Source: Kiritimatiellia bacterium
Lineage (GTDB): Bacteria > Verrucomicrobiota > Kiritimatiellia > RFP12 > UBA3636
Reading direction: 5' to 3'
Assembly: GCA_016295275.1 (NCBI GenBank)
Contig: JAEDLN010000015.1
Span: 1 to 19,565, forward strand
DNA length: 19,565 nucleotides
Below, piece after piece: positions 1 through 8,140 of the stretch (position 1 is its first letter; each line of letters opens with the position of its first letter). Below the pieces are notes generated by a model. It ran no database searches and was not told the DNA's origin. It was given only the letters and a program-made list of their open reading frames with translations. Both the position numbers and the translations under genes were made by a program.

Positions 1-11
1 TTTCGGAACAA

Positions 12-40
12 GTAAATGCGACTAGGGTAGTCGCATTTAC
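12..40. repeat. Perfect 12-bp inverted repeat (hairpin)
   Basis: The arms are GTAAATGCGACT (12-23) and AGTCGCATTTAC (29-40), separated by the five-base loop AGGGT. Pairing is perfect. No run of T follows on either strand, so it is not a typical intrinsic terminator. It could be a protein-binding site or the 3' end of a transcript from outside the window. Confidence 0.75.
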
Positions 41-160
41 GATGAGAAGTTACAATTCGTAGGAAGGATCGAAAAAGGCGGTGTCCATTCGGCAGGTTCG
101 CGTTAAACTCCTGAAGGAATAGGTTTACAGCCAAGGTGTTTGTAAAACTTTGGCAAACGG

Positions 161-525
161 TTGTTCATAACTAGGGCGGGTTATCAACAGATATTAGGGA
201 GTTATGAACAGGTTGGTTGTCTACAACCGGCGTTTTTGTTCAAAATCTGAAAATGAATGAACAGATCGAAGGTTTCTTGTTCACAAATTTTCGTAAAAGG
301 ATCTTCGTGTTTGCCCAAAAGGTGATGGGGCTGATTTCGTTTCAGGTTTCGTATCATGCGGTTCCGAAAGAACGGATGATTCAGAAAACGATTGAAAATA
401 AAGGAGATTCTTCGATTTGGACGCTCTTTTATCCGAATGGATGGTGCTTTGATATCGCTGTATTCCAAATCTGATTGGATTGTGAAAGAAGCTTCTGACA
501 AGGGCTGTTGATAAGTTGTTCAAAA
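161..525. promoter_or_regulatory. Candidate DnaA-box/iteron cluster
   Basis: TTATCAACA occurs at 181-189 (plus) and 506-514 (minus). TTATGAACA occurs at 202-210 (plus) and 162-170 (minus). Relatives are TTTTGAACA at 237-245 and 517-525 (minus), TTGTGAACA at 278-286 (minus) and GAATGAACA at 255-263 (plus). TTATCAACA differs at one base from the consensus DnaA box TTATCCACA; TTATGAACA differs at two. The copies at 162-172 and 200-210 form an 11-bp inverted repeat enclosing the copy at 181. The density in an intergenic, AT-leaning stretch is what an oriC or iteron array looks like, but function is inferred only. Confidence 0.4.
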
Positions 526-720
526 ATCGGGAAATTTCATGATCTCGGATTCCGCTTGGACGGGATTTTCGCCAATTCGAAATCCATCGATTGGTCCCTT
601 CAAAAGAATCAAGCTTTGGTCCCTTGTAAAGGCTTCCCTATTCGATCGGGTTGGCGGGGGTGGCGAGCCGCCACGGGCGGGTGGGGAGCCCCGACAGCCA
701 GAGGTTGGGAGATCCGTACG

Positions 721-1028
721 CGCTGCTCGGGGTCGCGAGCCGCCATGGGCGGTGGGGATCCCCCACGGGTGGTGCGCGGGTGTACTGGCAGGAGGGCGTC
801 CCTCGCATGCGTCGTAATGGTTCGGTCCCGCGGTCGTACCGCGGGTGGTGTGGTACTGGACGCCGCGCGCTGCGCGGCTATTGGGGGCGCACGGAGACGC
901 CCCCGCAAAACACTCAGTGTGTGCTACTTTGCCAAGCCGTGCACCGCGGTGCGGTTCAATTGCGCATGCCATAACGCTCGCGAAATTCGCACGGCATTAC
1001 GCGCCGCGCCCCGTGGTGCGGTTCAATA
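721..1028 (+). repeat. Long direct repeat, copy 1
   Basis: Bases 801-1015 match 1494-1708 with only two mismatches (positions 814 and 857) and no gaps. Looser similarity extends left to about 721 and right to about 1028; copy 2 is about 19 bases shorter in the left part. The unit holds three strong self-complementary segments: an 8-bp stem with a 3-base loop (827-845), a 7-bp GGGGGCG/CGCCCCC stem (883-904) and the 12-base palindrome GCACCGCGGTGC (941-952). It may be a non-autonomous mobile or REP/BIME-like element, or a structured RNA. Confidence 0.8.
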
Positions 1029-1092
1029 GCCATACGGTCCCGTTGCGGTAGGGCGCGATGGACGGCCGCCGGGCCTCCCGGCTCGGGCCGCC

Positions 1093-1123
1093 AACCCGTA
1101 CGAAATGCCAACCGCACCACGGG
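1093..1123 (+). repeat. 31-base repeat, copy a
   Basis: Matches 1351-1381 at 30 of 31 bases. Both copies sit shortly after a TAGGGCGCGATG module, so the larger repeating unit is module plus a variable insert plus this segment. Confidence 0.7.
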
Positions 1124-1350
1124 ACCGCACCATGGCGCGCGGCGACGGGGTCGGGAGGCTGGATTCGGCGGTGGGGTGCGGGTTTTCTTAACACAACGGA
1201 GCACAAAGAATTTTTAGCGTTTTCGATGGCGCGCCGCGCAACGGAACGGAGGGGCAATGGCATGCAACGGGACCGCACCACGGGATGCGGGATAGGGGGA
1301 ATTTCGCGGGGGTAATATGCGGTAGGGCGCGATGTCCCCATCGCGCCGCA

Positions 1351-1381
1351 AACCCGTATGAAATGCCAACCGCACCACGGG
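1351..1381 (+). repeat. 31-base repeat, copy b
   Basis: Second copy of the 1093-1123 element (30 of 31 identical). The insert between the TAGGGCGCGATG module and this segment is shorter than in copy a. Confidence 0.7.
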
Positions 1382-1432
1382 TCCGCATCACAGGACGCGC
1401 AATGGGAACCGGGCACGGGGGTGCGGGATGCG

Positions 1433-1721
1433 CACTGCTCGGGGTGGCGAGCCGCCATGGCGATGCGCGCGCGTACTGGTGAGAGAGGGCATCCCTCGCA
1501 TGCGTCATAATGGTTCGGTCCCGCGGTCGTACCGCGGGTGGTGTGGTACCGGACGCCGCGCGCTGCGCGGCTATTGGGGGCGCACGGAGACGCCCCCGCA
1601 AAACACTCAGTGTGTGCTACTTTGCCAAGCCGTGCACCGCGGTGCGGTTCAATTGCGCATGCCATAACGCTCGCGAAATTCGCACGGCATTACGCGCCGC
1701 GCCCCGTGATGCGGTCCAATT
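1433..1721 (+). repeat. Long direct repeat, copy 2
   Basis: This is the second copy of the 721-1028 unit. The core 1494-1708 is 213 of 215 bases identical to 801-1015, and all three hairpins are preserved. Such identity in non-coding DNA implies recent duplication or ongoing gene conversion. No terminal inverted repeats, transposase or target duplication could be defined at its edges. Confidence 0.8.
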
Positions 1722-1829
1722 GTGCCGTCATTACGCCCGCGAAATTCGCACGCGCATTACCCGGGCGGCGCGAGTGGCGAGCCGCCACGGACGATGACAT
1801 CGCGCCCTACCGCAACGAGACCGCATAAT

Positions 1830-2812
1830 GGGTGTTGGAGATGCGCGTGCCTGGGGCGTAGCGGCAAATCGAGGCTATCGAGGGTACATTACGGCGATGG
1901 GACACGGCATAACGGGTTACGTAAGGTACGTATGACGTGGGGGTATGCGAGTGATCCACGGGTACAACGGTCGCCGCTTCTCACGGAACATGATTATGAA
2001 TGGTGTTGGTAATGCGCGTATTGCTGTACCGCCACCGCAGGCGATAGCATGGGGCTTTGGGTACAGGATGGGATTCCCGTCCGCCGAATCTGGAGATTCC
2101 GGTGAGGAGTATCCGATAGCCGGCTGAACGTGTGGTGCGTGAGAAGAAATGGAATTCCGACACTTCTGTGCGAACATTTCATCCATCTTCTGCAAGATGT
2201 CACTTGCGGTCGTGGTGCCTCATTTCATTCCTCTGCCATGCTTATATGATATGCCACAATCCCCTACTCGAACATGAATGCGTGAATCTATCATTCTGTT
2301 GTGCGCATGCATTGTTCCCTATGGTAATGCTCGTTTTTTTTTCCGGGAATATCGGAGCGATCGGGACGGCAGGAGAGTTATCTGTAAATAAATTTTATCT
2401 TACAAAAAAGAAATCGAATCGCAGGGTTTGATTCGGATGCGTTTCGTCCGATCGGGCGCGTATGGTTTTGCTGCTTTTCACAAGAACGGATTTCGGATAC
2501 CGATGGATGAGGCGCCATGATGAAGTTGTTACGTATTGTCGACTGTGAAAAAAAAGAGCGAGGAGGTTCTTTCAAATCGGATAGATCATCTTTTTTGGCA
2601 GAGAGAGGGAAGAAAAGCGATTTTTGCGGAAGCGATCGGTTTCGTGTTGATATTCGCGATCGAAGAGCGCATACTTTTCTTCAAGAAACATCAATTTTGA
2701 AAAGTCGGTTCCGCACCGATTTTCGGATTGAATGTCAAAAGTCACATCCAGCCTTTTTCGTTTGTTACGCCTTTGGCGAAGCAAATTTGACCCCTGGAGT
2801 TCTGACTCGTTA
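1830..2812. other. Intergenic region without a convincing gene
   Basis: The left part (1830-2130) looks like decayed continuation of the GC-rich repeat block. From about 2200 the sequence becomes AT-richer, with a nine-base T run near 2334-2342 and an AT-rich patch at 2383-2410. Open frames on both strands lack good ribosome binding sites and recognisable motifs. A plausible promoter for the downstream export operon lies at 2647-2675. Confidence 0.5.
2647..2675 (+). promoter_or_regulatory. Candidate promoter of the export operon
   Basis: TTGATA (2647-2652) and CATACT (2670-2675) are separated by 17 bases, matching the sigma-70 consensus at five and four of six positions. This would give a leader of about 130 bases before the TolC-like gene. 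It is the best pair I found in this stretch by eye. Confidence 0.3.
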
Positions 2813-4369
2813 ATGAACACCCGGCAAGTAAAAACAGCTTCAGAAATATTTGCTCTCGCATTTTTGGCATTGGTCCAAACGGGGGCACAGGCGGCGGAAA
2901 CGCTGGCATCGGAACGGGAGAAAGATCGAGCTTCCGTTGGGGAGTCTGAAATTTCGAATCTTGAAATTCCTGCGATTTCATTGGTTGGCATGATTCCGGC
3001 CGAAGGTCGGCTTGGCGCGTGGATGCATCAATTTCGTGAGCGTCATCCTCGGTATTTGGCGCAGAGCCAGCGTGCGCGAAGTGCGCGCATGTTGCGGAGA
3101 GCGGCGGCGGATCAGTTTTACTCGCCGGTATTGACGGCATCGGCGGGGAGGACGGAGAATCCGACGGAAGCGCCGCGCACATCGTTCACGAGTTCCATTG
3201 ACGCGAATTCGACCTATGCGGGAGCCGGTGTCGAAGCTCCGTTGCTTCGCGGTGTCTATGGTGGGGTCGGGGCGTATGTGACACAGGATGCAACAGGATT
3301 AAGCGAGGACGATTCGGCGGAAGTCGGCGTCGGAGCGAGTTTGCGCATTCCGCTTTTGCAGGATCGGTCCTTTGCGCTCCATGAGATCGAGCTTCAGCAA
3401 TTGGGATTCAAAGAGCAAGAGCGCTTTCATGCGATACAAGGCGAGTTGTTGGAGATATCGACCGACATCGTCAAGCAGTATGCGAAATGGCTGTTCAGCG
3501 TAGCGGACGCGCAGGAGGTCGAAAAAGCGTTGAACCGTGCGGAGAAGTTGTTGGAGCAATCCACCGAGCGGGTTCGACTCAAGGATTTGGCGCAATATCA
3601 GATTTATCCTGCCCGATATGAAGCGACGCTACGCCGGGAGCAGCTGGAAATGGCCCGTCAGTCGATTCAGACGCAGGCTGCGGATTTGGCGCAATCGTTT
3701 GGGTTGGCATCCGTTCCGGAACTGACGGAGGAATCGTCCGACACGCTATTGAAGTGGGCCTATGCGCTCGCCAAGCTGGATACCGAGGCGCTTTCGGCCA
3801 TTAGTGTAACGAATGCGTCTCCGGTGGTTTTGGCGGCGCGTTCGGCCGCCGAGGCAGCCGAGGCGGAGGTTTCATGGACAGCCGAGCAGACGCGCGATGC
3901 GCTGGATTTGAATGTAGGGGCCGGATGGCGTTCCGAAGAAGCAGCGGATTCCGGCAATGAATTCGGCTACACGGTTTCGATTCTCTACAAACGAAATCTC
4001 GACAAATCGGGGGACGAAGCGCGACTGGCGTCGAAAGAATCGGAGGCGGCGGCGCTACGGGCGGATTACGAAGAGATACTCTTGAAGGCGCAGATTGCGC
4101 GTGAGAAAGCGCTCATCGAGTTTCGGAATTCCTGTGGGCGTCTGCTCATTGCGCGTTCGGCGGCGATTGCGGCCGCAGAGGCGCTTGAAGCGGAGAATGA
4201 CCGTTTTGCCTTGGGAGAAGGTTCCAGCCGCAATGTGCTGGATGCGCAGCAGGATTTGACAAGTGCCACGCGCCGCCATCTTGCGGTTGCCGGTGAAGTG
4301 ATTGCCGGGATGGCCGAGTTGCATCGGGTTGTCGGGGTCATGCCGGATATCGGCTCTGGCAAAGAGTGA
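2813..4369 (+). CDS. TolC-family outer-membrane efflux/secretion channel
   Basis: The predicted 518-residue protein is an OEP/TolC-type channel, the outer-membrane duct of tripartite exporters. I chose the ATG at 2813, not the in-frame ATG at 2732, because it places a signal peptide at the N-terminus (hydrophobic core about residues 11-24, likely cleavage after AQA at 25-27) and has GGAG upstream at 2796-2799, although 13 bases away. The mature part is rich in Ala, Glu, Gln and Arg with long heptad-like helices typical of the periplasmic coiled-coil barrel. The C-terminus carries the family's closing helix pattern (GEGSSRNVLDAQQDL, then a Leu/Val-rich helix ending HRVVGVMPD). Length fits the family. 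It opens an operon with the adaptor and ABC genes downstream, which supports the role; the substrate is unknown. Confidence 0.85.
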   Translation: MNTRQVKTASEIFALAFLALVQTGAQAAETLASEREKDRASVGESEISNLEIPAISLVGMIPAEGRLGAWMHQFRERHPRYLAQSQRARSARMLRRAAADQFYSPVLTASAGRTENPTEAPRTSFTSSIDANSTYAGAGVEAPLLRGVYGGVGAYVTQDATGLSEDDSAEVGVGASLRIPLLQDRSFALHEIELQQLGFKEQERFHAIQGELLEISTDIVKQYAKWLFSVADAQEVEKALNRAEKLLEQSTERVRLKDLAQYQIYPARYEATLRREQLEMARQSIQTQAADLAQSFGLASVPELTEESSDTLLKWAYALAKLDTEALSAISVTNASPVVLAARSAAEAAEAEVSWTAEQTRDALDLNVGAGWRSEEAADSGNEFGYTVSILYKRNLDKSGDEARLASKESEAAALRADYEEILLKAQIAREKALIEFRNSCGRLLIARSAAIAAAEALEAENDRFALGEGSSRNVLDAQQDLTSATRRHLAVAGEVIAGMAELHRVVGVMPDIGSGKE

Positions 4370-4415
4370 TTCTTTTTTTGCATTCCCCGTATCTCGACGG
4401 GAAGGAGGAAAACAG

Positions 4416-5228
4416 ATGAAATTTTCGCTTTCGGGGTTATTTCCCTTTAAGAAGACAGAGATTCCGTCCGCATTGCCGGAGACTGCGTCGCCCCTTTCGG
4501 AGGCGTTGTTGAACGACGATCCGGACAAGTTCAAGACGGATTTGCAAATGCTTTCCGAGCCGGAAGCGGGCGGGCGCATTCAGCAGCAAGCGTACAAGGA
4601 GATGCGCAATGCGGCCGAGCAATCCGTGAAACGGCTTCATGTTTTGCGGGAAGGCCGTTGTCCGCAGTGTGGCGAAAGTCTTCAGCAGCATTTGTTTGTA
4701 TCGGTTTGCGATTCCTGCGGATGGAATGCGTATTCGATGCCGCGGTTTGGCGGTGTGAAGGTGTATGTACGCGGGCGGGCGGAACCGGTGGAAGGGGCGC
4801 GCTGCTACATTGTGAAGGATGGTGCCGTTCTGGTTGTCCGGAATGACGCTGTCGTCGCACGCGTGCAGAAAACTGCCGTCGAGCGGATCGAGTACGATTG
4901 GGCGGAGGGAGAGCTTGTCGAGCGCCGGAAGCAGATTTTGGAGAGGCTCAATTTGAATTGCGGCTGGTGCGGAAAGGAGACATCGCCGGAGAAGGATGGC
5001 TTCCACATGCTGCATATTGCATTCGGATCCACGCAGGAGCGGTACTGTTTCTGTTCGGACGAATGCTATGAAGCCTTTCGTGCCATGTATCCGTCCCGTG
5101 TCCACCGCAATTGCTACGAACGGTCGTGCGAAAATTGCAATCTCTGCGTAAAGCGCTACGTCGATGAAAACGAAGGCTATCGCTCCTTGGCGAAGGACTT
5201 CATTTCCGTCAAGAAAAACAAGACATAA
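4416..5228 (+). CDS. Multi-zinc-site protein (zinc ribbon plus TRASH-like) in the export operon
   Basis: A predicted cytoplasmic protein of 270 residues without signal peptide or membrane segment. The start at 4416 has a strong AAGGAGG at 4402-4408; a small CCCGT/ACGGG hairpin (4386-4401) abuts that site. The N-terminal 80 residues are helical and charged. Three Cys clusters follow: a zinc ribbon (C82, C85, C98, C101); a TRASH/MYM-like site (C182, C185, C213, C217, plus C211); and a C-terminal C233-x4-C238-x2-C241-x2-C244 cluster that could bind zinc or iron-sulphur. About residues 112-160 look like a small beta domain. It lies 46 bases after the TolC-like gene and 35 before the adaptor, so it is very probably co-transcribed. 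I do not recognise a named family; a regulator, substrate-modifying partner or metal-sensing accessory are possibilities only. Confidence 0.75.
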   Translation: MKFSLSGLFPFKKTEIPSALPETASPLSEALLNDDPDKFKTDLQMLSEPEAGGRIQQQAYKEMRNAAEQSVKRLHVLREGRCPQCGESLQQHLFVSVCDSCGWNAYSMPRFGGVKVYVRGRAEPVEGARCYIVKDGAVLVVRNDAVVARVQKTAVERIEYDWAEGELVERRKQILERLNLNCGWCGKETSPEKDGFHMLHIAFGSTQERYCFCSDECYEAFRAMYPSRVHRNCYERSCENCNLCVKRYVDENEGYRSLAKDFISVKKNKT

Positions 5229-5263
5229 CGGAAGGCAATCATTTCGAAGAAGGAGGTCCGGCC

Positions 5264-6301
5264 ATGGGAGATATTCGCACGACGAAAGGAGAAGAGATGC
5301 CGATTACGAAATCGGAGCGGAAGATTCGGCGTTTTCGCATCTTTGCCGTCGTCGTTCTGGTTTTTGCGGTTGTTTTGGCGGGCGGGTTTCTGATTCAGGT
5401 ACCCCAGTATGCAACGGCGTCCGGTTATGCCACGACGAAGCTTTATTCCGAGGTTCGCAGTGCAACGACCGGGCGGATTGCGGAGATTCTCGTTTTTTCC
5501 GGTGCCGAGGTAAAGGAAGGCGATCCTCTCTTGCGTTTGGAAGACGATGCGGAAAAGGCGTCTGTCGGCGTGGCGCGCAGCGAGGTGGCAGAGGTCGAAT
5601 CGCGGTTGGCGCTGAAGGAAGCCTCTGTGAAGGAGAGTTTGCGTGCGCACCATGAAAAAGTTCGGTTGGCGGAATTGGAGCTCACCTATTCCGAAGACCA
5701 GCTCAAGGTGACGCGCCTTCTGCATGACAAGGGGCTCGTTTCCGGGCGCAAGCTGTCGGACGACGAGTTTGGCGTAACGCGGTCCCGCGAAACGCTCCGT
5801 TCGCTCAAAGAAACGGATTTGACTATCGGACAAGCCGAGATTGCCGTTCTCAAGCAGGAGCTTGCGACAAAGCGCGAGGCGCTCGAACGTGCGGAGGCAG
5901 CGCTTCGCGACCGGGTCGTGCGCGCCCCGATTTCGGGACGCGTTTCCCGCTACACGTTTTATGTCGGCGAAATGCTGCGCCCCGATTTCGTTCTGTATGA
6001 GATTTTCGACGGGGATGTCGATCTGCTCAAGCTTCGTGTGCCGGAGCGCTATGCGGCAAAGGTGAAGAAGGGGCAGTTTCTGAAGGCCCGTCTCGGCACC
6101 TATCGCACGATTTTTCCGACCCGGTTTTACGGAGCGGTAGAAGAGTTGCGGGATGTAGTGGAAGGAACGGGCGACAACAACTATCGTGTGGCGTACTGCT
6201 CCTTCGAGCAAAAGGGGCGCCCGGTCGCGCCCGGCACGTCGGCGACGGCGAAGATCCGTCTCGGCAAAGTGTCGATTTGGTCGCTGTTGTTCCAGCCGTA
6301 A
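5264..6301 (+). CDS. HlyD-family periplasmic adaptor (membrane fusion protein)
   Basis: This 345-residue protein fits HlyD/AcrA-type adaptors, which bridge an inner-membrane transporter and a TolC channel. One membrane anchor spans about residues 26-46, followed by a first half-lipoyl segment (about 60-95, containing SATTGRIAEILVFSGAEVKEGD), a charged coiled-coil hairpin (about 100-215), the second half-lipoyl segment (about 217-245, RAPISGRVSRYTFYVGE) and a beta-barrel ending in a typical PGTSATAKIRLG stretch. The ATG at 5264 has an excellent AGGAGG at 5251-5256; a second in-frame ATG at 5297 also has AAGGAG upstream and would drop 11 residues without affecting the anchor. It sits between the zinc-site gene and the ABC genes in the same orientation. 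Confidence 0.88.
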   Translation: MGDIRTTKGEEMPITKSERKIRRFRIFAVVVLVFAVVLAGGFLIQVPQYATASGYATTKLYSEVRSATTGRIAEILVFSGAEVKEGDPLLRLEDDAEKASVGVARSEVAEVESRLALKEASVKESLRAHHEKVRLAELELTYSEDQLKVTRLLHDKGLVSGRKLSDDEFGVTRSRETLRSLKETDLTIGQAEIAVLKQELATKREALERAEAALRDRVVRAPISGRVSRYTFYVGEMLRPDFVLYEIFDGDVDLLKLRVPERYAAKVKKGQFLKARLGTYRTIFPTRFYGAVEELRDVVEGTGDNNYRVAYCSFEQKGRPVAPGTSATAKIRLGKVSIWSLLFQP

Positions 6302-6346
6302 GCGTCATCGGATCGGGAACAAGAGGCTGCAAGCGGAATCGGTATT

Positions 6347-8140
6347 GTGAGTGCGGGCGGGAAACAGAACGGGGAACGAGAATCCGGAGCGAGCACGTTC
6401 CGGAAGGTTTATCCGTTTATCCGTCCCTTCCGGAAGCGGATTTTGTGGCTCATGGTCGCCACCGGTTTTCTTTCGATTCTTGCGATGCTGCCGCCGCTAT
6501 TCACGCGTGCCGTCATCAACGACGTCATCGGATCCCGGAAGGAGGATTTGCTTCCCGGGCTGATTGTTTGCATGCTTGCGGTTCCCGTTCTGCATGCGAC
6601 GATCAGTTTTCTGCAAGTTCTCGGCATTGCCTTTCTCGGGCAGAAATTCGTATTGGACGTCCGCATGGCGGTTTACAATCATCTGCTGAATCTGCACATC
6701 GGGTTCTTCGGGAAATTCAGTACGGGAAAGCTCATCAACCGTCTGATGGGCGACAGCACGACGATGCAGCAGATTCTCGGTGCAACTTCCATTCAGGTGA
6801 TTTCCGATCTGGTCTGTTCGCTTTTTGCGATTTCCGCCACGCTCTACATCAATTGGCGTCTGTCGCTCCCCATTCTGATCATCGTTGGGTTGTTTGTCTT
6901 GAATTATCGCATGAACATCCGGAAGCTCCGGCAGGCGACGCGGCGATGGAGGAACTCGGCCGACAGGCTGGCGGCGGGAGTCCAGAACCGCCTGACGGCG
7001 AATATGACGGTAAAAACCTTTGCAACGGAGACGCGCGAAGATTTCATCTTTTCCGGTCAATCCGAAGAGACGACCCAGCATGCGCACGACAGTTGGCTGG
7101 CCAGCTCGACATTCGCTTTCAACACGCAGCTGCTCCAGGAGGTGGGACGGGTCACCATTTATTTCCTAGGGTGCGCAATGGTACTCGACGGGTCTGCGAA
7201 CTATGGCGACGTGACCGCCTTTACAACCTACACGATGCAAATTCTCTGGCCGGCGGTTCGTTTTTCCCAATTGGCCGAGCAATTGCAGAATGTCCGGATT
7301 TCGACGGACCGTCTGTTCGAGATTCTGGACCAAAAGCCGGAAATCACGTCCAAAAAGAATGCCGTACAGTTGACGAATGTCCGGGGTCGTGTTGATTTGA
7401 ACAAGGTTTCGTTTGAATATGTTCCGGAGCACCCTGTCATTCGCGAGCTCGACCTGCACGTCAAGCCGGGGCAGACCATTGCGCTTGTCGGACCGACCGG
7501 GTGCGGGAAGACGACGGTGCTTTCGCTTATCATGCGGTTGTACGACGTAAAGACGGGAAGCGTTTGCATTGACGGGATGGACGTTCGCGACGTGGAGCTC
7601 TCCTCGCTCCGGCGCCAATTTGGCATTGTATTGCAGGAATCGTTGCTGTTCACGGTATCGATTGCCGACAACATTCGCTATGCGCGTCCGGACGCCAGTA
7701 TGGAAGAAGTGGTGAATGCCGCAAAGATTGCGGAAATCCACGAGGATATCCTGGGTTTTCGGAAAGGATACGATTCCGTGATCGGCGAACGCGATGTCCA
7801 GCTTTCCATCGGGCAAAAGCAACGGATTTCGATTGCGCGTGCGGTGTTGGCGAATCCGTCGATCATCATCATGGACGAAGCGACCAGTTCATTGGACAGC
7901 GAATCGGAGAAGGCGATTCAGCTTGCGATGGATCGGTTTTTGAAAGGGCGCACGTCTTTTATCGTCGCGCATCGTCTGAGTACGATTCGCAATGCCGACC
8001 GCATTTTGCTTCTGGACCGCGGCGTGGTGGTGGAATCCGGTTCGCACGATGAGCTTGTCGCGATTCCAAACGGCCGGTATCGCGATTTGTACGAGAAGCA
8101 TGCCGGAAAGGGGGTTATCACCGATGAACACGATGAATAA
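6347..8140 (+). CDS. ABC exporter half-transporter, subunit 1 (degenerate signature motif)
   Basis: A 597-residue half-transporter: six-helix membrane domain (about 25-330, first helix about 31-53) fused to an ATPase domain. Walker A is GPTGCGKTT (382-390), the Q-loop reads VLQES, Walker B ends MDEAT with the catalytic glutamate E511, and the switch histidine is H542. The ABC signature is LSIGQ (486-490) instead of LSGGQ, as in one half of heterodimeric exporters. There is no N-terminal C39 peptidase domain. The start is GTG at 6347, the first start codon after an in-frame stop at 6299-6301, which is the adaptor's own stop codon; no good ribosome binding site is visible, so translation may be coupled. 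The next gene overlaps its 3' end by 17 bases. Confidence 0.88.
   Translation: MSAGGKQNGERESGASTFRKVYPFIRPFRKRILWLMVATGFLSILAMLPPLFTRAVINDVIGSRKEDLLPGLIVCMLAVPVLHATISFLQVLGIAFLGQKFVLDVRMAVYNHLLNLHIGFFGKFSTGKLINRLMGDSTTMQQILGATSIQVISDLVCSLFAISATLYINWRLSLPILIIVGLFVLNYRMNIRKLRQATRRWRNSADRLAAGVQNRLTANMTVKTFATETREDFIFSGQSEETTQHAHDSWLASSTFAFNTQLLQEVGRVTIYFLGCAMVLDGSANYGDVTAFTTYTMQILWPAVRFSQLAEQLQNVRISTDRLFEILDQKPEITSKKNAVQLTNVRGRVDLNKVSFEYVPEHPVIRELDLHVKPGQTIALVGPTGCGKTTVLSLIMRLYDVKTGSVCIDGMDVRDVELSSLRRQFGIVLQESLLFTVSIADNIRYARPDASMEEVVNAAKIAEIHEDILGFRKGYDSVIGERDVQLSIGQKQRISIARAVLANPSIIIMDEATSSLDSESEKAIQLAMDRFLKGRTSFIVAHRLSTIRNADRILLLDRGVVVESGSHDELVAIPNGRYRDLYEKHAGKGVITDEHDE

Larger units (their letters stand above)
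1..640. other. Gene-free region with clustered 9-mer motifs
   Basis: I see no convincing gene here; the short open frames lack ribosome binding sites and recognisable protein features. The stretch is more AT-rich than the block that follows. It carries a perfect hairpin (12-40), an 11-bp inverted repeat (162-172 with 200-210) and about eight copies of a nine-base motif close to TTATGAACA or TTATCAACA between 161 and 525. This could be a replication origin, a plasmid- or phage-type iteron set, or a regulator-binding cluster. No dnaA, dnaN or rep gene is present in the window to decide between them. Confidence 0.5.
640..1830. repeat. GC-rich nested repeat block
   Basis: Base composition shifts abruptly to very GC-rich, and the stretch is built from short repeated and self-complementary modules. 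GCGAGCCGCCAYGG recurs near 663, 735, 1447 and 1777. A TAGGGCGCGATG module occurs at 1049, 1322 and, inverted, near 1798. Long direct repeats are listed separately. Open frames here on both strands give low-complexity Arg/Ala/Gly/Pro-rich products, and the same peptide begins two different minus-strand frames because the DNA is duplicated, so I call no gene. Related sequence reappears at the right edge of the window, pointing to a dispersed repeat family. Confidence 0.7.

Noticed and set aside
12..40. dif recombination site
   Set aside because: A fully symmetric 12-bp palindrome does not match the XerC/XerD half-site layout with a 6-bp centre.
217..474. 85-residue frame inside the nine-mer cluster
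   Set aside because: Starts with TTG, has no ribosome binding site, and resembles nothing recognisable.
520..1830. Overlapping open frames in the GC-rich block, including two minus-strand frames starting with the same peptide MACAIEPHRGARLGK
   Set aside because: They are open in several frames on both strands because of base composition; the shared peptide comes from the 215-bp DNA duplication. No ribosome binding sites or domains.
640..1830. Possible CRISPR array
   Set aside because: Repeats are unequal in length, nested and in both orientations, without regular spacers or cas genes.
2132..2431. 99-residue open frame before the export operon
   Set aside because: Cys/His/Phe-rich chance frame without Shine-Dalgarno or a recognisable family.
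4370..4400. Terminator after the TolC-like gene (T run followed by a small hairpin)
   Set aside because: The T run precedes the stem instead of following it, and the next gene's ribosome binding site follows at once.
5177..6211. 344-residue open frame opposite the adaptor gene
   Set aside because: Antisense of an unmistakable HlyD-type protein; no support of its own.
6277..7395. 372-residue plus-strand frame overlapping ABC subunit 1
   Set aside because: Alternate-frame shadow; composition (many His, Arg, Ser) is not that of a real protein and it overlaps conserved ABC sequence.
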